Of a stretch of 64,000 nt of DNA, positions 41,924 through 55,040 are shown in pieces (the first letter of the stretch is position 1; the number at the start of each line of letters is the position of its first letter). The translations under genes and the position numbers were made by a program. Where the stretch lies: positions 57,948,937 to 58,012,936 of the forward strand of contig NC_071334.1 in NCBI RefSeq assembly GCF_027744825.2, in the 5' to 3' direction. The notes beneath the pieces are model-generated. The model was given only the letters and a program-made list of their open reading frames with translations, was not told where the DNA came from and made no database searches. This DNA is from Synchiropus splendidus. Lineage: Eukaryota > Chordata > Actinopteri > Syngnathiformes > Callionymidae.

Positions 41924-42812
41924 ATGGGTTTGATAAACTCACTTCCTCAAGGTGAGTGTCTGTTTGCCTGTCTTTTAATCCAGATTACGCACTTATTGAA
42001 AGCTTCTGATTGCAGGCCCTCCACTGAGGATCGTGATGATCGGTAAGACTGGAGTTGGGAAGAGCGCTGTTGGAAACACCATATTGGGGAGAAAGGCTTT
42101 TGGCTCTGCTGTCAGTGCGCATTCAGTTACACAGCAGTGCAGTGCAGAAAAGACTTCTGGTTCCAGACCCATCACAGTCGTCGACACACCTGGTGTGCTG
42201 GACACAGGCAGAACACCAGAGTCAATAAGAAAAGAGATCGTGAAGTGCATCCAAATGTCCAATCCTGGTCCTCACGTCTTCCTCCTGGTCCTGCAAGTTG
42301 GACGTTTTAGCCCAGAAGAAGAAAGAGCTGTGGAAGCTCTAGAGACCATCTTTGGAACAGAGGCATCCAAGTACATGATAGTCCTCTTCACACGAGGCGA
42401 TGATCTGAAGGGATCAAGCATCCAGCAGTACGTGCGAAACGGCCATCCCAAACTCCTTGAGGTAGTCAACAAGTGTGGGAACCGCTACCATGTGCTGAAT
42501 AACAAGCAGAAGCTGAACAGGCGTCAGGTGGTGAAGCTGATTCGGAAGATTGACGACATGGTGGCTGGGAACGGTGGGTGCCACTTTACCGAAGAGATGT
42601 TCTCGGAGGTGGCGAAAGCACCATTGCAGACAGAGCTCAAGCAAGACATCGCCCAAGGGGGTTCAACACAGGGGTTCAACAACGACTTCTTCATGTCTCA
42701 GCTACTGCAAAGAATAATTTTGTTCCAGACCATACTAGCCACTGCTGCCCAGGGGGCGACCATGAACCCCCAAGACCACTTATCCAACGACTTCAACATC
42801 AATAATAGTTGA
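41924..42812 (+). CDS. Single-domain AIG1/GIMAP-type GTPase with C-terminal extension (unit 3, 274 aa)
   Basis: Exon 1, 41924-41951, encodes MGLINSLPQ; exon 2, 42016-42812, follows TTCTGATTGCAG. The total of 825 nt is in phase. MGLINS matches an N-myristoylation motif. The P-loop GKTGVGKS is at 19-26, DTPG at 66-69, followed by the [10 protein letters not shown] box and FTRGDDLKG. After the G domain comes a tail of about 60 residues with a hydrophobic helix ([19 protein letters not shown]) that could be a second membrane contact. This is the longest and best-preserved plus-strand copy. It pairs head to head with the fusion GTPase at 41,758. Confidence 0.9.
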
Positions 42813-45800
42813 TCAGTATTTGCTTTTGCGATCACTCCACAAGACAGATTAGGTTAGTGACCGCATAATGAATCAGAGACGGATGAACTGGATCAGACCA
42901 CTGTTTTACTTTACTACTTTTGTTTCTCTCACAGGTGAAGCCCATTCACTTTATATACACTTTGTGTGTGTATCCAACGATCATTTTTGCGCATCCTTTC
43001 TTTAACATTCTGGAACATTTTGGATCCACACCTCATTTTTAATGATCAACAAATGTCAGATCTTGATGACTCTGTGAGAGGATTTGTTGTTTACGTGAAC
43101 TGGTGGGGTCTTGCTTGGTTCAATTGCTGCTTATGATGCCAAAGTCACTTTGAGGCAGCTGTTTGTTGGATCTGCAGCCCATCAAATGTCAATAGAATAT
43201 GAACCAAAGTGTGACAGTGTATGTGAATGCAACAAAAACATTTGTTGTTTTTTTTAATAAAGAGAGACATATTTCAAATAATGAGTCTTTTCTCAATAAC
43301 TCTACTCAGGTTCCTGGTTTATTTTTCAGGGGTATACAGTTAATTTTAATTCTGGTAAATGCATGATAATGTTGGAACACCTTCATATACGCCGTGGAAT
43401 AAATATTATGAATATATACCACTTCATTGTTATTTGTAAGATTATACTTCCAATTATGCTTTTCACTCAGGTTTTTGTTTTCTGAATCTTAAAATTTGTA
43501 TCTTTATGTAATGTACAATTTTATTTATTGTTGTATGATTTGAATAGAGTATTGCTATTTGTTCATGTTGCTCATCTTTAAACATGTAGTTTGCATGTGT
43601 TTCAAAAATACTTATTCGATCAGTCTATATTATATTTCTTCATGAAGTACCTTAGTATTATGCATCTTTTTTTCTGCAAGCCTATCTTTGGATGGCTAAA
43701 TAAAATAACTGCGATTGTGACTTTTTTTCTCTTTAACAATAAGTGCAGAAAAAAAATCATAGTAAGTTGGAAATGAAAACCAGGTTTAAAAGAATAGCAA
43801 ATGGAGATTGCAGACACAAAACTCATTCTCAAATGAATTTCTCGGAAGACAGCCCTGACAAAAAGAATGTGAACTGGCTTCATTGTTCCGGTAACCGACA
43901 GAATGGCATGAGACAAATATGATTCATGTTCTTTTTACATCGCTGCCTGCCTGTTTTCGGAAAGCCAGTATTTTTCCACTGAGCCACAGGTCGTGCTTGG
44001 GTGACACCGATCAGCTACCATCCAAGTAGAGGACAGAATTCTGTGATTTTAATGTGCTGGGTGCAAAACTATGGACTGCAAACTAAATACAAAAACAAAC
44101 ACATGAAGGATGTGATGTGGTGGAAGAATGCATCTTATGGACGAATGCACTTGACCTACCCCAACAGTCTGACCCAGGCAGAACACCTTCAACAACAGTC
44201 AGTACCAATAAGAAAACACAATATGTGACAGTAAAGTTCTATAAGTGAGGAAAACAACTGTTGATGGATCTGAAATGATAAAGCTAAAGCTTTTGATTTT
44301 CTTGTCAAGCTAGGTTCTTTCCCACATCTCAGATCACACAAGTTTTCTCCACGCTCAGTCATCTGGAAGGTATTGAAAGTAAACCTGTAGCTCCTTCACA
44401 CTGACAACACAGTTGGAGTGGTTCTGGTGTATGGTCAGAACGCCTCTTGGACCAGTGAAGTAACAGAATAGACATGATGTCTCCGTACTGCGAAGGACGC
44501 TGGACGACCCTCTTTAGAAAAGCAAATGGCAGTAGATTTTTGTCTGTATATCAGGTGAAGCTCAGAATACTGGGCATGATGGGATGCTACACACAAATCT
44601 TAACAGTCAAGTGTGTTTGTTGTTGTGAACAATCTGTGGTTTCTTTGAGTGACGTTGAAGTATTTACAGCTCTGATGCAGTTTAACGGAAACGATTGTCG
44701 AACCTGTTCAACAAGGGACTCAGCAGACATGGATGATCACTAAAATATGTGCTTTATCGTGTTCCTTTAACCTGTTACTAAACTGCTGAACCGTGTGTTG
44801 TGTTATGAACATCATCAACAACATAGTTTGTATCCTCCAACGCTCACTGAGAAACTGTGAAATTACATGCATATTTCATACATTAATATTTCTTATATTT
44901 CATATTCATATATTTTAACATATTATATATATTATATTATATTCCAGAATCTGCATTGCTGCATTTTTAAAAAAATGTCATATTATCAAATATAAAAAAC
45001 AGCTATGCGCTTTGATTTCTTATTTATTACTTTATTATTTATTTATATATTCTCACTTATGTACTTTTTTTATTTACTCTTATTATTATTATTATTATTT
45101 TAATAGTTATAATTATTATTATTTTAAATTATGGTGTTTTCTGATTATGTGAATTCTTTTTTGCATCTATTTCACAATGATTGCATCACAGGCCAAAAAA
45201 CAGAGTACATAGAATTACATATATTTCAAAAGACTTTGAGAAGTGGTTGTTGATTATTTTATGCAAGTATTACAATAACAACAATAATAGCAACAGCAGT
45301 CAAAATTTTCTCAATACCTCCTTTTCATAAATATCTACGTGTTGTTGGATGACCATTACCCTGGAAGTAATTTCTTTTGCACAATAACAAAGCTGTTATG
45401 GGAAATACCAGTCTGAAACATGTTTATTTTTTTTTCATGTTCATGAAATGTTTAACCCTTTTTGGTATTGAAGCCATAGAAACACTACATCGTGGCAACA
45501 TGCCGTTGATGGCTGCAAAACTGCACTAACACACAGCCGAACATTAACAGCAAGGCCTGGAATCAAGTCAGAACCTGTGGAAAACAAACACTGTTGGTGA
45601 AGCCTGGGAAGCAGGATGAGGAGGCCGCCCTCAGTGAGATGGTAACACCAATACCTGGGTGGTTTGCTTCATCAGCAATACAAGTAAAGGTGATTTAAAA
45701 GTTCACATAAAAGTAGTCCAGTGAAAATGTGTTGTCAATGAAAGAGAATTGAAGTAAACTTCTAGATTTATCAGAAATATCAATATATTCTCAAAATTTA

Positions 45801-45982
45801 TTTGCGATAAAAAAAAAAGTTTAATTCTTCCAGTGTCAATGATCACACAGAGCACTGTATTTTATTAGTTTATTTGCCTGAGGTAGGTTTGAGAGGGTGT
45901 CCGTAACAATGCTGCCCTCAAGGATGACAAGAAAATTATGGTAAGTATTGCGATAAAAATAATATTGCAGAATTACTTAGTC
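42813..45982. other. 3' UTR of the unit-3 GTPase and gene-poor spacer
   Basis: A polyadenylation signal AATAAA at 43,256-43,261 fits the end of the plus-strand transcript. Beyond it the DNA is AT-rich, with (ATT)n at about 45,084-45,104 and TA-rich runs at 44,880-44,950. No exon chain, RNA gene or complete element was recognised. Confidence 0.5.
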
Positions 45983-46238
<256 letters not shown>

Positions 46239-47424
46239 GTGTGTGTGCCCTGCGAGAGGAATACACCCTGCACTCCAGCACTCCCTGCAACCCTGATAAG
46301 GAATGAGCGCTGGTTAACTGAAGATATATGTATGAATGTATGTAGTGAAAATAATATACAATGAAATTTTGGGTGAACACTGTAAGCCACCAACATCCAT
46401 TGCCTCTCATGCCTTTTACCTAAAAAACAAGGAGACATTATCAGCATCTTTCAAATAAACAGCAGATCCTTCCTATAACAGCAGACACAAATCGAAAGCA
46501 TCACATTGAGGATGTGAGGAATCCAAAAACAGAGAAGGAACCGGGAAGGAACACGAGAGTGAGCCGTCAAACCTTCTTCAATAGCGTGCCGTGAAGTTGA
46601 TGGACTCAGCCAAGTGACACATGAAAAGAATCTTGAGGTACCATCATTTTTTTTGTGCTCAGTAAAAGATGAATAACAGGTCTGTGGAATTTGTGCAGAT
46701 AGTTTCAAGTTGCTGGAAGTCACATAACCCTGCTGCTGGTAAATCTCTTTCTCAACACAGGTGGGGGGGACTTACTGTATCATCTCACGAGCCTTCCTCC
46801 TTTCTGAACGATGCCAAATATGTGATGTCGTAATGTAGATATGACACTGTGAGACACACTGGAGAAAGATAAGAAGTGTCAGGTGGCTCCTGAGGGGGAC
46901 GATAGCTACATACCAGACGCAGTGTTTAGATTGTTTCACGAATTATTGTTCCTCTGTTTATTCCACAAATGCTTGACAACAGGCTGGAATCCATCCGAGA
47001 TACTTGAACCTACCAAGTTGTTGAAAGTAATTCTGGCATGCGAACCTATTAACTTATCAGGTTGATTCACAGCGTTGCATTGTTTTGTTTTGGAAAGCAC
47101 CTGCCTCATTATGGAGTCAAGGAAGTGAAAACACTGCAAATGTGGTTTGGGCTGTCAGGAGTTAGGGTTTTACCAGATGAAGTTTCACTTTCAAGTTTCA
47201 AGTGCCATGTCCACCAGATGAAGCTTGTTAGAGATAAATGTAAGAATTGGTATCCATGCGAATGATTCAGTCTCCCACAGGTGTTTTTTTATTTATTTAT
47301 TTTTTATGTCTGACCCGGAATCAAGTTGAACTAGTGAGATACTGTTGTCTTGTTATGCTGCATCAGTTCAAAACAAATATTAGATTTTTTTGCTCTTCAA
47401 GATAACAATGTTGAAACTCATGCC

Positions 47425-47473
<49 letters not shown>
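47425..47473. repeat. (AAT)n microsatellite
   Basis: About 16 uninterrupted AAT units in copy A. The equivalent place in copy B (near 55,350) has only about four, so the array has changed length since duplication. Confidence 0.95.
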
Positions 47474-49099
47474 TTTCTCAACTCTTCTGGGGTTTGATAC
47501 ATTTGAACTCTCAGCTTTACGTGGGAAAGAATGCTTGCACTTTAATCATGTCTCCTCATCTTTTGACCTGATGACCTCAAGGTCTGCAGCCAGACCAATT
47601 AAACAATTTAATTTATTGTAAAAAATTACAACAAAGAGTAACAGTTGGGTCGTTGTGCATGAACAAAGACATATAATTAGGACCAGATTGTAGTTCCGTT
47701 ACTCTGGCGCCACCCAGAGGCCTCCATAGATTCCACTTGTGTAGGCCCGTAGAGCGGGTTCCTGAAGCAACCTGCAGAGCTGGTTTTTGGTTTTTAAGTC
47801 GTCCATGACGTGACACCTCTAATTCATCAAACTTTCCATCTAGCCTCTTTTATCTATTAATTCATGGTTACATCATTTTTGAGAGCAAACAGGTTAAGCA
47901 CTTATTTAGTTTGTGTTTTAGCAAAGCAAATACAAATCAGATTTCCTGAAGTGGAAAATATTTTCATTTCATTACTCAGCCTCCTTTTACAAATACAGCA
48001 GTAGCTGGTGGCATTCACCTGTTCTCACCTGCCCACATGCAGCACTTGGAAGTTTTTAAGAGGCTTTATTTCAAACCTCCAATACGTGCTCAACATCAGC
48101 ACTGATGAAGTTCCTATCCACTCTGACCCATGGTGCAAAACAACCAAATAATAAAACAAAACCATACAATGTAAACAATAAAAACTGCAAGGTATATATC
48201 CTATATAGACAACATAACCTGCATAGCAAAATAACGGCAGATAAGTTGCGGATAAGTGCCATGGGCCACATAGCATCCAAGATGGTGGTGCGCACATAAA
48301 CAGCAGCTCCTCTCCTTCAAAAAAAAAGGGTCTTGTCATCCACCCATTCCAAGCGCACATACTATTTCTGCTCGACATTCACATTTAAGGCAACTGTTAC
48401 GTTGTTGTTGGCCACGCTTAGTCACATTTGATACCAATAACATGATTTTCAGGAGGCCATGTTAATATGTCTGTCTCCAAATGTGATGGATCCAAGTGGG
48501 TGAAACCAGAGTGAGTATGATCAAGACTGCAGCCTCAGTAAGTCCACCTGCTGTCCCATTGAGCTCAGTTGTATTTCACTGTCACATGACATCATTGGTA
48601 TTTCCAGTGCTAAAACAGCTGCTGTATCTTACCTGTATTATATTGTAATAAGATGATAATGAACAGCCTGACTGAGTTCCGCACTGTGAGCTCAACTTCG
48701 CGTCACTCTTTCAAGACAAATGGAAAGGAAGTCTGGAAGGCGATTACTTAGGAAATGATTCACAAATATTGGACTTCCTTCATACTGGCCTCCTTCATTT
48801 CTCATGGTGCCAGTGTGCACAGAAGGGAGGGGGGTGGGGTACGTTAAAAGGGTGTGCTGTGGAGTCGGGAGGTCAACAGGAATCCACAGGAGTAGGTGAG
48901 TTTTCTGGCTACTTTCAATTGTACATTTCACCAAATAATCTCTGCCCTAGACGCATGTGAGCAGAGTCAGTCCTCTGGCTCATTTGTGTATTTCATTCTG
49001 TAGCAGTTCTCTCTACACAAGTGCTGTATGGGGAATATTGTTGTATTTGTGTGGTACTTAAAACCTCTTTGTGTCTTCCATGTCTGCTTCTACAGAACA

Positions 49100-49855
49100 A
49101 TGAGGACAGTGCTTCTTCTGCTGCTGTTGCTGCTGAGCTCAGTCAGCTCTCAGGAAACACTGGGTAATTCAGTGAATGCAGTTTTTAACTACATTGTCCT
49201 CAAAAGAGAAAACTGGGTTTGAATAGCTTTCAACTTCAACTGGAAACATACTTTGTCTGATGGAGCTCTGCTTGCAGTACAACACAATTGTGTAATTTAC
49301 TATTTGATTCTGATGCTGTTTGTGTGGTAATGAAAAGCTGCCTCGTGAGCAACTGCTGGATGGCTGCAGTGTTCCTCCCACCTCGCCCTCTCCTGTTCTT
49401 TGAACCCATTTTATCAAATATAAAACCCTCAAGTCGACATGAATTGAGGAATTGACACGAAAGACACATTTTCTTGCAGAAAAGCGTGATGATCCAATGA
49501 AATCCAAGGATCCCCACATCCGTGGAAAGGCACGTCATGGTTGGAAATGTAAGTAAAATGGAAATTTTGATGAAAAAGTCTGATCTGATCTCATGTATTT
49601 TACGTGTCATACTTTAGAGGTTCTTTATAGACATTTTGACCAACTGTTGTTTGTTGCATGGATATTTATGGAATGTATGAATGAACTGCATCATGTTCTG
49701 AAACAGCTCTTTCTTTCTGTTATTCAGTCTCCTCTGCCTCGTACAGACCCAGGTGAGACGGTATAATGAACTCTGCCTGTCTAAGACTTGCTTCTGATGG
49801 ACTTTTCCTTCTCAGAGGGCACAGTGATGGAGGAGTCAGCCAGGTCCCAGCGTGA
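49100..49855 (+). CDS. Small secreted, cysteine-free basic peptide precursor, copy A (about 62-65 aa)
   Basis: Exon 1 (49100-49163, after TTCTACAG at 49,095) encodes MRTVLLLL then more leucines and SSVSSQETL, a strong signal peptide. Exon 2 (49480-49548) encodes EKRDDPMKSKDPHIRGKARH and GWK. Exon 3 (49728-49752) encodes FSSASYRP. Exon 4 begins at 49,816 or, by homology with copy B, at 49,825, and ends VSQVPA with TGA at 49,853-49,855. All junctions have GT/AG sites and keep frame. The mature part is basic, lacks cysteine and has possible dibasic cleavage sites (KR at 23-24). I do not know the family; a hormone- or antimicrobial-like precursor is possible but unproven. An untranslated exon upstream is implied by the acceptor just before the ATG. 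Confidence 0.55.
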
Positions 49856-51034
49856 TCCACCCTGCCTGTCAGACGACAACAAGACCCGTGCTTTGTCACT
49901 TTCTTGGATGGATCATTATAATAATAACAATACTATTTCCTGCTCTGGTCGAGTGTTTTTCTACATTGAGTCTTGCTCTCCTCAGAACCATGGAAATCGG
50001 TGACTGGAAATGATAACACTCATATATATCTATCAGGGCAGTCAGGTTGTGAATAGGGGACAGCTGACGGAGGAAACCGAAACCGTCAGACATGCAGGGA
50101 TACTGAGCTTCTACATTTCACTCGTGAGGTGCCAGACTGACTAAAATATATTGGACTATCATTCATGATGAAGGAAATCCAGTGAGCGTGGAACTCAGAG
50201 TTTTTGAGTGATAATGGTGACTGAGCAAGTGTTGTGATGTGAAGAGGGCCATATTGGTCACCAGAGATTTATTTTATTTTTTAACATGTGATGCCAGCAG
50301 CCTCATGAAAGCATGTATCTAGAAGCACCCCAAATCTAAAAACACCTGTGTTGGATACAGGTTGCATGTGTTAGTCAGGTTAATGTCTGCAGAGGTGTGT
50401 GAACTCAGCATGAGGCTCTGCACGTGTTTTCCCACACATAATTTCCCGTTTTTTTTGTTATGCAGTCCTCTGAGGAACTGGGCTCCTCTGACTCTTTAGT
50501 CTGCTAATTACAGGACTACTACTAAATATTAATTTGATGATGTGATGTTTAATTATTTTTTTGGTTCAGCTATGAAGACTCTGCTATTTGTTGACTGAGA
50601 TCGGCACGTTTCTACTTATTGAAAGTGTCGATTTAGTTTTGTTTGTATTTGTTAGTGTCTGCATGATGCACCTGCACCTTTTGAAAGATGAAAAAGGTTT
50701 TTCCACAATTGTTCATGTTAATATTAGATCTACCTCAGTATATGCAGTGGAATGTAGAATAAGATAGAGCTGGCACTGAAACTACAGGAGCCTGCTAACA
50801 TTTATGAGCTTTTTTGTTTTCTTTCTTTTTCCTCCTTTTTTTCTGTATGAGTCACATATGATTGGTCAAACTGTGAGTCTACACTGAGCAAAGAAACAGA
50901 TCATCTCCTTTGCTCCTTTGTGAACGTTCCAAAATATGTGATGTCATAATGTAGATATGACACTGTGAGACACACTGGAGAAAGATAAGAAGTGTCAGGT
51001 GGCTCCTGAGAGGGATGATAGCAACACACCAGAC

Positions 51035-51797
51035 CAGTGAGGTGCGGTGAGGTTTGTGGCTGGTGAGGCACTGACTTCATAACAATCAGATTTACAAACA
51101 TATGAACCCTTCAGAGTAGCCTATTCACCATTTGATTGGCAGCAGTTAACGGGTTATGTTATGAATCCCATATCAGCTTTTTGACATACAAATTGTAGTA
51201 TACAAAAAAAGCACAAAAAACAAACAAACAAAAAGCATTATTATGGTGTTTGGTGAGCGGGTGGTGAGCTTCTCGCCTCAGGCGACTCAGCACTAGACGC
51301 CGGAAACTACATGTACGGCGCGACTCCACACAAGCATGATAGATGCCGGGCAGTAAAGGGTCTGATCGCTGTCTGGGCAGACAACATTGTTCAAAAACAA
51401 CTTCTCAAACTCCCAGAACACTGAGTTGTGCACTGCAGGATAATTGCACACCGGAACGCAGTGCAAGTCAGTGGTCCGGGACTCGTTAACTGAGTCACGT
51501 GTTTCCGCCTTTATTCGGCTGATTTTATTGTCAGACAGATTTGAATGAAATGAAAAATGACGTGCTCTACAGCAGCTATTTTCACTGCATATTTCGCTTC
51601 AGCGCAGCTGTTTGCATGAGGACAGCGTAGAAGAAAGACACGTATTTCCCCCAACTCCTCGATCGTAATCTGTCTCACTGTGTTCAACGTGTTGCGAGAG
51701 CAGCGTGGATCAATCAAGGCTGTCATTTTTTGTAGTATTTTATTTTCCAGTTTTCAATAATGCGAGACAGACCATAAATACCCCACCAAATCCCCCC

Positions 51798-51835
<38 letters not shown>

Positions 51836-54800
51836 AAAAGGAAAGGGTGCACTCCACACAAAAAATAAATAAAATATGATCCTCTCAAGCGTTCGTACAT
51901 TATATTACAGAGAGAACATTGCAGTCCAGAGGTGTCTAGAATGATCCGTGCGATGTAATATACATTAAAAATGGCTGCCAAATCCGTTTAAACTTTTCAG
52001 TTCGACCTGCTAAAGTATAGCGAATATTCTCCATGTAAAGGGTATTTGAAAATTCCATTAGCCATATATCAGAGCGAGGTGGAACTTTATTGCAGTACTG
52101 CAGAATAGTCTTTTTTGCCAGAACCATATGAAACTGCCATTCTTTGATAATTATTTAAATCTTCCATTTGTTGTGAGCTACCTAAAATGGCTGTTCCAGG
52201 GTTAGGAGATAAATCTCTGCACAAAACCTCAGAGCAAATCTGAAATATTTCTTCCCAGTACTCAGTGAGTTTAGATAATGGAGATGTGGATGGGTAAAAT
52301 GAGTGAAGCTTCACTCTAGAGTAAGAGAAGCCTGTGTACTACCTTATACTGGATCAACTGGTGCCTTGAGTTTACTGAACAAGAGTGGATATTGCATAGG
52401 CATTTAGAGCAACATTCTGCTGTTAATTCAGTTCCTATTTCACCTTCCCATAAGGCCCTGTGGTGTTCAGTACTCAGTGTCATAGAAGAGTCACATAAGT
52501 TTACAAACAAAGATACCAGGTGCTTTGTTGAAGGTTTGGTTATTATAAGCCATTCAAGTTCTTCGAGGGGGGAGTAAACTTCAAAATGTGAAATATTATT
52601 TTTAACAAAACTCCTGATTTGTAAGTATCGAAAAAAATCTGATGTATGAAGTGTATACTTTTGCTGTAATTGGGCAAATGATGCAAAAACATTATCGATA
52701 TACAGATCATTAATGGTGACTAGTCCTTTTCTCTTCCACTCCAAAAAACCAGCATCTAGTTTTGAGGGAGGGAATAAATGATTATGACAAATTGGGGCCA
52801 AACTAGAAGTTTCAGGCAGCCTAAAGTTGTTTTTTATTTGTTTCCATACCTTTAAAGAGTTTTTAACAATAAAGCCAAGCTCTTTCTCGGCTTTGGTCTT
52901 CCCTTCTTTCATATGTAGCAGTCCTGGGAGTGAAGTAGCAATTAAATTTTGCTCAATAGCAACCCAAGGTGGAGTCATGTCCTTGACATCACCAGGAAAT
53001 GCATTATTCCAATAAATAAGAGCGTGAGCGTTTGCTGCCCAGTAGTGGTGTTGGAATACAGGAAGAGCCAGGCCGCCTAGTTTTTTAGATTTACAAATAT
53101 GTTTCTTACCTATTCGATGAGTTTTGTAACCCCAAACAAAAGCCAATATAATCGAATCCAAAGTTTTGAAGAATGTTTTGGGAATGAAAATTGGCACATT
53201 TGGAAATACATAAAGGAACCTAGGCAATGTGACCATTTTTATAGCATTAACTCTGCCGATCATTGACAGTGGGAGTGTTCGCCAGTATTCTATATTATTT
53301 CGCAGTTGGTTGACTATTATTACATATTTTCAATCATACATCATATATCATACATCATCAACAATCTGACTGTTTACTCACAGTAATTCCCAGATATTTT
53401 ATTTGGTCAGATCACTCAGAAACTTTGAGTCAGCACCATTGCCCAGAGGCATTAATTCACACTTCTGCCAGTTCACTGTGTATCCAGACATATTTCCAAC
53501 TCTTTCAATGAGATCTAGCAGCGCTGGGATAGATTCTTTAATTTGTGCTAGGAACAATATAATGTCATCAGCATACAAAGCTATGTGGTGATCCATTTTT
53601 CCCAGATGTATCGGGGTAATATACTGGTTGTGTCTAATACTAATTGCCAATGGCTCAATGCACAAAGTGAATAATAGAGGGCTCAATGGGCATCCCTGGC
53701 GAACTCCACGCTGAAGATTAAATGGCATAGATCAGTCAGAGTTCGTTATAATTGCTGCAGTCGGGGACAAATAGCATCTCAACCCAAGAAGCAAAACTCT
53801 CGCATAAGCCAAATTTTTTAATGGTTGACAGTATATACTTCCATTCAACTTGATCGAAAGCTGCCACCTCCTTGCTGACGTCGCAGCCTTGTTGGGACAT
53901 GGTGGCCATGCACCAACCATCCACTACTCCGCCCCCAGTAGTTTCGGTAGGAAATCCGCAACAAACGAAGTAGGCGCGCCTTTCTCAATCTTCTCTGGGA
54001 GACCAATTATCTTGATGTTTTGCCGCCGTGAACGTCCCTCCAAGTCACAAAGTTTGGCACTTAGAATCCTGTTCTGTTTGGTCAACTGTTCACAGCACTT
54101 CTCCAACTCCGTGACGCGCCTGTCATGCTTCTCTCGTGTCTCTTCCAGGCTTACAATGCAAGATGTGTTCGCTGCTAAGGCAGTTTTCATACCTTCGAGA
54201 GAGGGCTCCAGGTTATCGAACCTTCCGTTCATGGAGTGTTCCATGTGCTTGATAGCCTCCAGTACGAGCGAAGGAGGGCCTGAAGCCTCAGGTGTTCCCT
54301 CGTGACTCGATGAGCTAGGCGAGCTAACTAGCTCGGTTCGTTGACCCTCGTCTTCGTTTTCAGAGAGAGTTGCTGCAACCTTCTGTGACTTTTTCTTGCT
54401 TTTTGTCATATTGTCAGCCTCTTCAAAGCGTTTTCTGTCATCGAGGTGATGATGGAAATAGTTTTCAACAGTTTATATAAGTCAGCGTGGAGGAGCCACA
54501 AAAAATACGACCTACTCCATCAGGTGCTCACCAGCGCCCCCCCAAGGCTGTCGTTTGTTGTCACTTTTTGTGTTGTTGCAAGAAGAATCCCTGGGATCAC
54601 AAGTGACCTCCACCATGAGGCAGGAGAACTGTGTGCCTCACTTTGTGGCTTTTCATGGCCGTTTTATGATGGCTCAGCGCAAGAAACTAGTAACACACAT
54701 ACAGTTGTTGACCCAAAGAATCATGATTTCCATCAGCTATACAATGAACATTTTAATAGCGACATACAGAGAGACAGTCATTCGTTCTCACTGCATAACA

Positions 54801-55040
54801 TGCCTAGTCATTGCGGCTCAGCAGGTGGCTGCCTCACTGTGCTTCTCTTCTTAGTATTGGAGCAGTAAATGTGAAAATTCAGCGATTTTGAATAAAAACC
54901 TAAAACTGGTGTCATTAAAAAAGCATTCATAGCGTAAATCAGTGGATAAATATGACCATTTAATATATATTTTCATTGAACATTTTTTTCTTTCCAAGAT
55001 TGACAGGTGACGCACTGCCTCACCTGACTGCGCCTCACTG
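51035..55040. mobile_element. hAT-like DNA transposon, 4.0 kb, with perfect 8-bp target duplication
   Basis: Left end CAGTGAGGTGCGGTGAGG; the right end read inward is CAGTGAGGCGCAGTCAGG, an imperfect terminal inverted repeat. CACCAGAC flanks it at 51,027-51,034 and 55,041-55,048. The paralogous copy A has a single TACCAGAC at 46,911-46,918 with continuous flanks. The 8-bp duplication and CAGTG terminus point to the hAT superfamily. No transposase frame is visible, so it is non-autonomous. An L1 remnant fills most of its centre. Confidence 0.85.
51730..54460 (-). mobile_element. Internally deleted L1-type LINE nested in the hAT-like element
   Basis: From 5' to 3' on the minus strand: an ORF1-like frame (54,409-53,924) with a K-rich start, a coiled coil (about residues 75-135) and SRRQNIKIIGLPE, typical of L1 ORF1 proteins. 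A deletion junction near 53,920 then leads into reverse-transcriptase pieces (FDQVEWKYI, RQGCPLSPLLF and the catalytic LYADDIILF) and the L1 ORF2 C-terminal region (53,263-52,316, GRVNAIKMVTLPRFLYVFP). Stops and frameshifts separate them, for example at about 53,730 and 53,300-53,398. The endonuclease and the first part of RT are gone. A run of about 35 A on the plus strand (51,800-51,834) lies in the 3' region. Element edges are approximate. Inactive. Confidence 0.85.

Larger units (their letters stand above)
46792..50907. repeat. Tandem segmental duplication, copy A (4.1 kb)
   Basis: Begins at CCTTCCTCCTTTCTGAACG and ends at AAACAGATCATCT. The next base starts copy B (50,908, CCTTTGCTCCTTTGTGAACG), which ends at the same AAACAGATCATCT at about 62,425. 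Internal order matches B throughout: the block near 46,850 (GAAGTGTCAGGTGGCTCC), that at 47,690 (GGCGCCACCCAGAGGCCTCC), that at 48,000 (CAGCAGTAGCTGGTGGCATT) and the secreted-peptide exons. Copy A retains uninterrupted target sites for both large elements found in copy B. Confidence 0.9.

Noticed and set aside
51754..51981. Minus-strand frame with a long phenylalanine run
   Set aside because: It is the poly-A/T tract in the 3' region of the L1 remnant, not a protein.
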